Assembly (NCBI GenBank): GCA_002341315.1
Contig: DDNV01000057.1
Location: 13,729-19,468 of the forward strand
DNA length: 5,740 nt
Reading direction: 5' to 3'
From: Cellvibrionales bacterium UBA2511
GTDB lineage: Bacteria > Pseudomonadota > Gammaproteobacteria > Pseudomonadales > Porticoccaceae
This document shows, piece after piece, positions 1-4,568 of this stretch (position 1 is its first letter; every line of letters starts with the position of its first letter). The translations under genes and the position numbers were made by a program. The notes beneath the pieces are model-generated. The model saw only the letters and a program-made list of their open reading frames with translations, was not told the DNA's origin and ran no database searches.

Positions 1-345
1 AAGGGCTGAGAGTTCGCTCAATTCATCGGCCACTGCCGCTGCCGTCTTTTCTTCGATTTGTCGGTACAAAGCCAGCACCCGCTCACCCAGCGGCGTAATA
101 TGGGCACCCCCGCCGCCACTGCCCCCTGCGGCGGTTTCAATCAGGGGAGAGGAAAAACACTGGTTCATGGTATCAACCAGCAACCAGGCCCGGCGATAGC
201 TCATCCCCATCTGCCGGGATGCGGCCGAGATGGACCCAGTGGCGACAATACGCTCCAGTAGTTCCGCTTTCCCCGGGCCGATAGCGATAGCTTTTCCGAA
301 AAGGATACGTTGCCGCAGGCGCAATGACGAAGTACCTGGTTTCAT
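1..345 (-). CDS. ModE-type winged-helix transcriptional regulator (partial, cut by window edge)
   Basis: The reading frame starts at an ATG at 345 and stays open for 115 codons to base 1, so the stop lies outside the window. The protein matches the DNA-binding domain of ModE, the molybdate-responsive regulator. It has a LysR-like winged helix with the segments ATGSISAASRQMGMSYRRAW (about residues 36-55) and AAGGSGGGGAHIT (about 72-84), followed by a helix ending ADELSEL. The glycine-rich wing corresponds to ATGGKGGGGAVLT in E. coli ModE. Full ModE adds two molybdate-binding (MOP) domains, while many bacteria carry a stand-alone domain of about 110-130 residues. The visible part already reaches that length, so either form is possible. 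No clear Shine-Dalgarno precedes the ATG. The likely role is control of molybdate transport or molybdoenzyme genes, but no mod gene is visible, so this is inferred from family alone. Confidence 0.9.
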   Translation of the reverse strand, partial: MKPGTSSLRLRQRILFGKAIAIGPGKAELLERIVATGSISAASRQMGMSYRRAWLLVDTMNQCFSSPLIETAAGGSGGGGAHITPLGERVLALYRQIEEKTAAAVADELSELSAL

Positions 346-460
346 AATATTGTGCTCGAGCGATACGACCACTGATTTTGCCACAATAGACATGGGGCAA
401 CGAATTTAACAGTTTGTCAGGGCCCGGTCAGCGACGCCCTTGAGGTTCAAAGCATAGCTG

Positions 461-513
461 GCGCGACACCTCTCAGGCGCGAGATCGTTTATCACCGCAG
501 CGAGGTGCCGCGC
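461..513. repeat. Imperfect 12-bp inverted repeat in the gap between the thioredoxin-like and ModE-like genes
   Basis: The arms GCGCGACACCTC (461-472) and GAGGTGCCGCGC (502-513) are complementary at 11 of 12 positions, with 29 bases between them. Both flanking genes are on the minus strand, so the element lies just 3' of the thioredoxin-like stop and more than 100 bases upstream of the ModE-like start. It could act as a terminator-like structure or as part of a leader, but no T-tract follows on the minus strand. The rest of the 180-base gap (346-525) shows nothing else I can support. Confidence 0.45.
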
Positions 514-525
514 AAAATGAGATGG

Positions 526-762
526 CTACTTCAGATCAGAAAGATTGGCTCCAAAATTGATATGAAACGGTGAACCATCCAGAAGCAGGGCAGGTACGGA
601 TTTGACCCCTGCTGACTCAGCTTCGGCAATACGGGATCTGTCCTGCCCAAGATGCACGATTTCCACATCATACTGAACGGGGTCTATTGCCCTGGCCACA
701 CTGTCCTCAGCCGCCACACAAACCGGGCAACCAGCGTGATAAAAAACTGCTTTTGCTTTCAT
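526..762 (-). CDS. Thioredoxin/glutaredoxin-like mini-protein with CPVC active site
   Basis: This is a 78-residue thioredoxin-fold protein. The N-terminal beta strand KAVFYHAG leads into the redox motif C12-P-V-C15. A second strand (YDVEIVHLG) follows, then the SVPALLLDG segment with the cis-proline that faces the CxxC in thioredoxin folds. There is no signal peptide, so it should be cytoplasmic. It is shorter than classical thioredoxin (about 105 residues) and closer to glutaredoxin-like mini-thioredoxins. The start is well supported: GGAGAG lies at 773-768 on the minus strand, five bases before the ATG at 762. The gene is divergent from the HxlR regulator at 904, a pairing I recall as conserved in gammaproteobacteria. 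A thiol-disulfide or redox-sensing role is likely, but the substrate is unknown. Confidence 0.92.
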   Translation of the reverse strand: MKAKAVFYHAGCPVCVAAEDSVARAIDPVQYDVEIVHLGQDRSRIAEAESAGVKSVPALLLDGSPFHINFGANLSDLK

Positions 763-903
763 AACTTCTCTCCAGTCGTTAAGTTACAATCATGTTCGAA
801 ACACACCCAAACGGTAGCGCTATTATCAGTTGCAAAAAAGCGGGAACCGGAAGGTGCGGTAGGCACTTTATGGTGTAATTTAATGAATATTAATGAGAAA
901 AAA
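763..903. promoter_or_regulatory. Divergent intergenic region between the thioredoxin-like gene and the HxlR regulator
   Basis: These 141 bases must hold promoters for both divergent genes. The 8-bp palindrome TAGCGCTA lies at 815-822, next to an AT-rich segment at 821-828. That segment reads TATTAT on the plus strand and GATAAT on the minus strand, so either could be a -10 box. No convincing -35 stands at the right distance in either direction. HxlR-family regulators usually bind near their own promoters, which makes this the natural operator region, but the precise site is not evident. Confidence 0.4.
895..897 (+). promoter_or_regulatory. Weak Shine-Dalgarno (GAG) deciding the HxlR start
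   Basis: GAG followed by an A-tract lies six bases before the ATG at 904. The in-frame ATG at 883 has no purine-rich sequence at a useful distance, so 904 is preferred. Confidence 0.45.
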
Positions 904-1239
904 ATGCATTCCCGCGCCAGCAATGTCTACCGCAAGCTTGAAGACGTGGTTGGCTGCAAATGGTCGGTGTCGGTCTTGCTGGCCATTGATGCCGGGATCT
1001 CCCGCCCCGGCGCACTGGAGCGTCACATTTCCGGCATATCAACGAAAGTACTGTCCGAACGACTGCGCAAACTGACGACCTATGGTTTGCTCGAGAAGCA
1101 GAGTTTCCCGGAGGTGCCACCGCGCACGGAGTATTCATTGACACCATCGGGAAGGAAATTGATACGCATCATTCAACAGATTCACACTTTGGATTCAACA
1201 CTTCACGGGGCAAAACCCAAGTCATCTAAGGGCAACTGA
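904..1239 (+). CDS. HxlR-family winged-helix transcriptional regulator
   Basis: The protein is 111 residues from the ATG at 904, or 118 if the in-frame ATG at 883 is used. The HxlR fold is clear: EDVVGCKWSVSVLLAI at about residues 13-28, the recognition-helix region ISTKVLSERLRKLTTYGLLE at about 45-64, and the wing PEVPPRTEYSLTPSGRKL at about 69-86. In most HxlR proteins the first segment reads GGKW. Here a cysteine (C18) replaces the second glycine, and it is the only cysteine in the chain. Several HxlR proteins sense electrophiles or oxidants through one reactive cysteine, so redox sensing is plausible but inferred. The open frame continues upstream to 652, but that part is antisense to the thioredoxin-like gene and is not family-like. 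The regulator sits 50 bases before the LysE-type exporter and probably controls it and the divergent thioredoxin-like gene. Confidence 0.92.
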   Translation: MHSRASNVYRKLEDVVGCKWSVSVLLAIDAGISRPGALERHISGISTKVLSERLRKLTTYGLLEKQSFPEVPPRTEYSLTPSGRKLIRIIQQIHTLDSTLHGAKPKSSKGN

Positions 1240-1289
1240 CAGCTGGCAACAGCACCGCCCGAATGGCTTAAAACAAGGCGTTACACACT

Positions 1290-1910
1290 ATGGGCATCAT
1301 CGAGTCGATAGCACTTCTGGGAATCATGATTGCACTTGCTGCGATGCCAAGCACCAGTGTTGCGCTGGTTGTCACACGCGCTGCCACTCTGGGCGTTAAA
1401 AACGGTATAGCGGTTGCTGCGGGAATTGTTGTCGGCGACCTGCTCTTTGTCATGTTGGTGATACTGGGTCTATCCACGCTTGCAGAGGCCCTGGGCAGCC
1501 TGTTTCTGGTCATCAGGTATCTAGGTGCAACCTATCTGATCTGGCTTGGCTTCTCATTGCTGACAAGAAAACACACCACCGGGTTTACGACTGACAGCCC
1601 AGCGGGAAAAGGACGTTTCACAACGGGCTTCTTTGCCGGCCTCGCCCTGACGCTCGGGGATATCAAGGCTATCTTTTTCTACCTTAGCCTGTTTCCCGTG
1701 TTTATTGATTTAGCCGCACTCCGGCTAACCGACATTTTCATTATCCTGGCAGTCACAGTGGTGGCTGTGGGTGGCGTGAAAGTCGTCTATGCATGTTCAG
1801 CAGCAAAAATTGCCGCCCTGTCGAAAGGCCTACCGTTTGAGCCCGCCATCAGAAAAGCCGCAGGCGGTGCTATGATCGGAGCGGGAAGTTATATCATTGT
1901 ACAAAGCTGA
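1290..1910 (+). CDS. LysE/RhtB-family transporter (amino-acid or metabolite exporter)
   Basis: This 206-residue integral membrane protein has about six hydrophobic segments (roughly residues 4-28, 38-63, 69-92, 112-136, 145-170 and 186-204), the usual size and layout of LysE/RhtB exporters. The family features GVKNGIAVAAGIVVGDLLF (about 35-53) and IRYLGATYLIWLGFSLL (about 75-91) are present. The first-helix signature, commonly PGP, reads MPSTSVALVVTR (19-30) here, so only one of the two prolines remains. I recall a subgroup with this variation, so it need not mean loss of function. The substrate cannot be read from sequence. AAGG at 1275-1278 is a weak, slightly distant ribosome site. The gene lies 50 bases downstream of the HxlR regulator on the same strand and is probably co-transcribed with it. 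Confidence 0.92.
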   Translation: MGIIESIALLGIMIALAAMPSTSVALVVTRAATLGVKNGIAVAAGIVVGDLLFVMLVILGLSTLAEALGSLFLVIRYLGATYLIWLGFSLLTRKHTTGFTTDSPAGKGRFTTGFFAGLALTLGDIKAIFFYLSLFPVFIDLAALRLTDIFIILAVTVVAVGGVKVVYACSAAKIAALSKGLPFEPAIRKAAGGAMIGAGSYIIVQS

Positions 1911-1933
1911 CAACCACATACGGTTAGATCACC

Positions 1934-1970
1934 AATGTTGACAGGAAATATACGTTTTCCTGTTAACATT
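1934..1970. promoter_or_regulatory. 15-bp inverted repeat with embedded -35-like TTGACA
   Basis: The arms AATGTTGACAGGAAA (1934-1948) and TTTCCTGTTAACATT (1956-1970) pair over 15 positions with a single G-U, around a 7-base loop TATACGT. It starts 24 bases after the LysE-type stop. No T-tract follows on the plus strand, so it is a poor intrinsic terminator. The left arm contains a perfect TTGACA (1938-1943). At 17 bases spacing the -10 position would be TGTTAA (1961-1966), a weak match. An operator overlapping the promoter of the 2078 gene, or a structural hairpin at the operon end, both fit. Confidence 0.6.
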
Positions 1971-1995
1971 ACTCGACGTTCGGGAGTTCCCAGGA

Positions 1996-2012
1996 CTGCC
2001 TCTGTGAGGCGG
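1996..2012 (+). other. Small hairpin in the leader of the TIGR02647-like gene
   Basis: CTGCCTC, loop TGT, then GAGGCGG can form a 7-bp stem with one G-U. The 3' arm contains GAGG (2006-2009), a possible Shine-Dalgarno for an alternative in-frame ATG at 2018. If the hairpin forms, that site would be hidden, which favours initiation at 2078. Confidence 0.35.
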
Positions 2013-2064
2013 CTACCATGTTTTTCCTGAAGCAGCTGATTATGCACCCTTCAAAGACAACAAT

Positions 2065-2071
2065 AAGAGGT
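2065..2071 (+). promoter_or_regulatory. Ribosome binding site AAGAGGT
   Basis: AAGAGGT lies six bases upstream of the ATG at 2078. It supports that start over the in-frame ATG at 2018, which would add 20 residues not expected in the family. Confidence 0.7.
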
Positions 2072-2077
2072 ACCACC

Positions 2078-2317
2078 ATGCCCTTTTCTCCGGAACATCT
2101 AACCGAATTGAACTTGCTGGTCATGTTCAGCACCCCCTCACTGCAGGAAGGCATCAAGGTTCACCAACATGAGGCGGCGCCCGAACTGGTGGCAGCAGCC
2201 GAGCGCCTGCATCAAAAGGGTTTGATCACAAACAAGGACGGTGGCTACCTGACTGACCTTGGTTTCGAGACAGTCGATCACGCCCAGAAACTCTTGGGAA
2301 TTCTCTCAACCGACTGA
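2078..2317 (+). CDS. TIGR02647-like small conserved protein
   Basis: This 79-residue cytoplasmic protein matches my memory of the TIGR02647 family, small proteins of about 77 residues in Pseudomonas and relatives. The shared features are a start like MPFSPEHLTELNLLVMF, the central QEGIKVHQHEAAPELVAAAE segment (about 23-42), RLHQKGLITNKDGGYLTDLG (about 43-62) and a closing helix with HAQKLLGIL. The second half resembles a winged-helix hairpin: a helix, then the turn and strand GLITNKDGGYLTDLG, as in MarR/PadR-like proteins. A DNA-binding role is therefore plausible but unproven, and the family's function is unknown to me. No cysteines or transmembrane segments are present. The 55-base gap to the next gene would allow co-transcription. 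Confidence 0.83.
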   Translation: MPFSPEHLTELNLLVMFSTPSLQEGIKVHQHEAAPELVAAAERLHQKGLITNKDGGYLTDLGFETVDHAQKLLGILSTD

Positions 2318-2372
2318 AGATACAAACTACTTCTTTCGGATACCGGAATGAACAAAAAATTCAGGACAATTA

Positions 2373-2882
2373 ATGAAACATAAAATTACACTCTTGTTTG
2401 CCATGACTTTTTTTATTGTCGGAAATGGTGCTGGCCTTTTGGTGCAGCGGGCTCATGCAGCCCAAGATGGGGCAAACACCCTTTGTAGTGGTTTTGCTCT
2501 GCCCAGCGCAAACAAAGTTTATTTGTTTGCCTACAGGGAGCATCAGCCGCGCGAGAGTATTGCCCAATTGATCAGAAAGGAAACCGCCCTGGCGCTGGCC
2601 GGTACCGCTGATGAGGTGGTCATCGTCCAGGATAGCGAGCAGGCAAAGGCAGACGGGCTCTTACTGAAAATCAAGGTGCTCAATATCGCCCGGGGCAATC
2701 TCTTCACCAGAATCGATTTTCGATATGAGTTAATCGAAAGCTCTAATAAAGCAGAAATTCTCAACGAAACTGACGTGTTAACGTCAAACTTTGGTTTTAA
2801 AAAACTGACTGGCGATGTGGGCAGGGAAATTGTGCGAAACATCACCCCGTTGATCGATTGTTTTGAGGCTCGCAGGCAGTAA
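2373..2882 (+). CDS. Exported (periplasmic) protein of unknown function
   Basis: The 169-residue product begins with a signal peptide: lysines at 2 and 4, a hydrophobic core at about 5-24, then QRAHA with likely cleavage after A29. The mature part is about 140 residues, mixed alpha/beta, and has only two cysteines, C38 near the new N-terminus and C163 near the C-terminus, which could form a disulfide in the periplasm. The layout is a strand KVYLFAY, a helix (about residues 61-78), a strand EVVIVQD, a long strand pair ADGLLLKIKVLNI and TRIDFRYELIES, then a final helix. This loosely recalls DUF4410- or LpoB-like periplasmic folds, but I cannot assign a family. AGGA at 2363-2366, six bases before the ATG, supports the start. 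It follows the TIGR02647-like gene on the same strand. Confidence 0.78.
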   Translation: MKHKITLLFAMTFFIVGNGAGLLVQRAHAAQDGANTLCSGFALPSANKVYLFAYREHQPRESIAQLIRKETALALAGTADEVVIVQDSEQAKADGLLLKIKVLNIARGNLFTRIDFRYELIESSNKAEILNETDVLTSNFGFKKLTGDVGREIVRNITPLIDCFEARRQ

Positions 2883-2884
2883 AT

Positions 2885-2908
2885 CCCGCCAGCCCATCAT
2901 GCTGCGGG
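2885..2908. terminator. Candidate bidirectional terminator hairpin between convergent genes
   Basis: CCCGCCAGC (2885-2893) pairs with GCTGCGGG (2901-2908) around the loop CCATCAT, with one bulged C. It lies in the 30 bases between the stops of the convergent genes ending at 2882 and 2913. Only short, impure T-rich sequence follows on either strand, so efficiency is uncertain, but the position suits a shared terminator. Confidence 0.55.
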
Positions 2909-2912
2909 GCTA

Positions 2913-3203
2913 TTATGGCACCAGATGCCTGATCACCAGTTGCGAGGCAATGAAACAGATAGAGAAGAAAATCACCATTGCCATGATACCCGCCAGAATC
3001 ACGGATTTCGGATTGGTCTCCAGCAGGTCAGACGCCCTCTTCATGCCGCGCTTCCTTTGCAGGGCAAACACCAGACAAAACGCCTGGGCAATAATCTCAA
3101 GTGCACTGAGGTTTTTCGGTGTAGTTTCTTCGACTTCATCCTGTTGCGAGTCCACTTCGGCAGAGGCTTCTGGCGCAGTATCCTGCTGATTTCTATTGGT
3201 CAT
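2913..3203 (-). CDS. DUF2970-like small single-pass membrane protein
   Basis: The product has 96 residues. Residues 1-31 are acidic, glutamine-rich and probably disordered. They are followed by an amphipathic segment LSALEIIAQAFCLVFALQRK (32-51), a basic stretch (RKRGMKRASDLL), and one strong transmembrane helix at about 67-91 containing ILAGIMAMVIFFSICFI. The order of an amphipathic LSxxxxxxxxxxxFxxQ helix, a charged linker and a C-terminal hydrophobic helix resembles DUF2970 proteins, whose function is unknown. The assignment comes from pattern memory only. AAAGG lies only two or three bases before the ATG at 3203, which is tight. The gene converges on the exported-protein gene and has its own upstream gap of 132 bases (3204-3335), in which I see no confident promoter. 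Confidence 0.75.
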   Translation of the reverse strand: MTNRNQQDTAPEASAEVDSQQDEVEETTPKNLSALEIIAQAFCLVFALQRKRGMKRASDLLETNPKSVILAGIMAMVIFFSICFIASQLVIRHLVP

Positions 3204-3335
3204 AACCTTTCTTACTCATCCGTTGGGAAAGCAACTGTGGTATCAGTAGTCTGGTAGACACAGCCGCCAAGATTGAATTTACTAACCGCACATAGAATAA
3301 CAGACGGCAGGGCTTGATATTCGCGGCACCGGGAC

Positions 3336-3941
3336 TTATTCAGCGCCGCTGCGAACGGCCGTGCCGACAGAATCCTGCAACGGCCCCAGTGGATTGCGGC
3401 GGGTTTCCTCTTCGTCAATCAAAGGGACACCGCTCCAGATCTTGTAGACCACCGTATTGTGGTCAATCACGATCAGGGCATTGAAATTCCAACCGTTGCG
3501 GATACGCTCACGTTTGAATTTTAGCAAGTCCAGCACCACGTTGCCCACCCGTTTGCTGTTGCTAACACTGGGCGTTGCCTCATAGGCCAGGCATTTCTCG
3601 CGGGACTTGAGACAGGTCCTCACACTGGGGGGTAGCTCATCATTTGTCACGGAACTGTTTGGGCTGAACTTCTGGATAATGTCGAGGTAGGAAAGAATTC
3701 TGACATTGGGAGCGCTATATGGATCAAAACCCAGATCCTGCAGGTCATCGGTAGTGGTTTCGTTGAGAATGATGCTGTCGTAAGACGCCTTCGCCTCCTC
3801 AAAACTGTTCCACTGGGATTTGGTCTTGGCCCCACCTTTGGGCAAACCGCTACTGCACGATGCCAGCACTATCGCCATCAGTACCACCAACAGCGAAAGA
3901 GGGACCCAGTACGTCTGACGAATCTTAACTGCCTTGTTCAT
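3336..3941 (-). CDS. Putative outer-membrane lipoprotein of unknown function
   Basis: From the ATG at 3941 the product has 201 residues. The frame is open to a TTG at 3974, but that codon has no ribosome site and the extension would precede the signal sequence. The lipoprotein signal is clear: basic N-region (K3, K6, R8), hydrophobic core at about 13-26, lipobox L26-A27-S28-C29. Serine at +2 suggests sorting to the outer membrane. The segment at about 47-72 (FEEAKASYDSI, then ETTTDDLQDLGFDPY) recalls the helix and TTxxDLxxLGFDP pattern of BamE/SmpA-like lipoproteins. C110 and C117 form a CLKSREKC pair that could be a disulfide. The C-terminal half has strands such as NALIVIDHNTVVYKIWSG and ends PLGPLQDSVG. 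I recall similar hypothetical lipoproteins in proteobacteria but no function. Confidence 0.85.
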   Translation of the reverse strand: MNKAVKIRQTYWVPLSLLVVLMAIVLASCSSGLPKGGAKTKSQWNSFEEAKASYDSIILNETTTDDLQDLGFDPYSAPNVRILSYLDIIQKFSPNSSVTNDELPPSVRTCLKSREKCLAYEATPSVSNSKRVGNVVLDLLKFKRERIRNGWNFNALIVIDHNTVVYKIWSGVPLIDEEETRRNPLGPLQDSVGTAVRSGAE

Positions 3942-3974
3942 GGCGCCCGGCTTGACTTTATGAAGACGATTCAA

Positions 3975-4130
3975 TCATTACATTAAAGGTAAAGAGCCGT
4001 CCACTCTGCCTGCAACGTATTTATATTTGCTGTTTTACAGCCGGTTTGGCACCCTTACGGCCTGCTCAGATAACGTCAAAGCCGCCCCGGCCAAGACCAC
4101 CCTCATTCATCAATATTTCACGGAGTCCCC
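3975..4130. promoter_or_regulatory. Divergent intergenic region between the lipoprotein and the zinc-finger-like gene
   Basis: The AT-rich core at about 4017-4030 includes TATATT (4022-4027) as a plus-strand -10 candidate and TATAAA (4025-4020) on the minus strand. Immediately after it is the perfect palindrome GCTGT-TTT-ACAGC (4029-4041), which could be a small operator. No convincing -35 is placed for either direction, so the promoters are only suggested. Confidence 0.4.
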
Positions 4131-4505
4131 ATGACATTAGAAGAAGCAAAAGCACTGCGCGAAAGCTGGGGCGACAAGCCTTGCAACCACCCATCCTTTG
4201 CCGACGAATACATGTTTGGCTCAAAGACAGGGGATTTTGTCTGTGAACAGTGTGGCCGGTCGTTCACCAAACGTCAGAGAGACAACCTGAGCCAGGCAGA
4301 CAACCCAAGGCTTAACCGGTTTCTGCAACAGAAGGATCTCATCAAGGAGCGACTCGACACTCTATCCCAGCGCAAGAGCAAGCTCACAGAAGTAGCCCAG
4401 AGCGAATCCGGTAGTTCTGTAATGTTGCTGGAAGCATTATTGAAGGATCAAGAGCAATTGATTCTGCGCGCCGAAGAGTTGATTCAGATAATGGACCAAA
4501 CCTGA
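4131..4505 (+). CDS. Small putative zinc-binding protein with C-terminal coiled coil
   Basis: I do not recognise this 124-residue protein. Residues C18-N-H20 and C38-E-Q-C41 give a CxH-x17-CxxC arrangement. The second half reads like a zinc knuckle (FVCEQCGRSFTKRQ), so binding of one zinc ion is likely. After residue 50 the chain is hydrophilic and helical, with heptad-like leucines at about 61-88 and 97-122, suggesting a coiled coil and self-association. There is no signal peptide or membrane segment, so it is cytoplasmic. The start is supported by GGAG a few bases before the ATG. The methyltransferase follows after 63 bases on the same strand, and the two may be co-transcribed. A nucleic-acid- or protein-binding accessory role fits the architecture but is only inferred. 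Confidence 0.82.
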   Translation: MTLEEAKALRESWGDKPCNHPSFADEYMFGSKTGDFVCEQCGRSFTKRQRDNLSQADNPRLNRFLQQKDLIKERLDTLSQRKSKLTEVAQSESGSSVMLLEALLKDQEQLILRAEELIQIMDQT

Positions 4506-4508
4506 TTA

Positions 4509-4532
4509 CAGCCGCGCATCCGGCTGAGATGC
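4509..4532 (+). other. Two mutually exclusive hairpins in the methyltransferase leader
   Basis: CAGCCG (4509-4514) pairs perfectly with CGGCTG (4521-4526). Alternatively GCATC (4516-4520) pairs with GATGC (4528-4532). The two stems share bases and cannot form together. No T-tract follows, so neither is a typical intrinsic terminator. They lie between the zinc-finger-like stop and the AGGAGG of the methyltransferase. Confidence 0.4.
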
Positions 4533-4555
4533 CCCCCAATAATTCAGTACAGTTC

Positions 4556-4561
4556 AGGAGG
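4556..4561 (+). promoter_or_regulatory. Perfect Shine-Dalgarno AGGAGG for the methyltransferase
   Basis: AGGAGG is followed seven bases later by ATT (4569-4571), the first codon of a frame leading directly into the family's N-terminal zinc module. No ATG, GTG or TTG in that frame is within reach. This site therefore decides the start and implies an ATT initiation codon. Confidence 0.75.
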
Positions 4562-4568
4562 CAAAGCC

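Noticed and set aside
421..480. TPP-riboswitch-like words on the minus strand (CTGAGA, then CTTTGAACCT)
   Set aside because: The remaining highly conserved parts, the CTGGxTAATxCCAGCG stem and AGGGA end, are missing, and the flanking genes have no thiamine link.
652..882. N-terminal extension of the HxlR frame back to 652
   Set aside because: It lies antisense to the well-supported thioredoxin-like gene, has no family similarity and has no ribosome site. The HxlR fold is complete from 904.
2018..2077. Start of the TIGR02647-like protein at ATG 2018
   Set aside because: It adds 20 residues beyond the family's usual length. The ATG at 2078 has a better and unobstructed AAGAGGT.
2863..3257. 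Plus-strand open frames across 2863-3257
   Set aside because: They are antisense to the DUF2970-like gene, which has a clear transmembrane helix and a good start. The plus-strand translations show no coherent domain.
3942..3974. TTG at 3974 as the lipoprotein start
   Set aside because: No Shine-Dalgarno is present, and it would put 11 extra residues ahead of an already complete lipoprotein signal sequence starting at ATG 3941.
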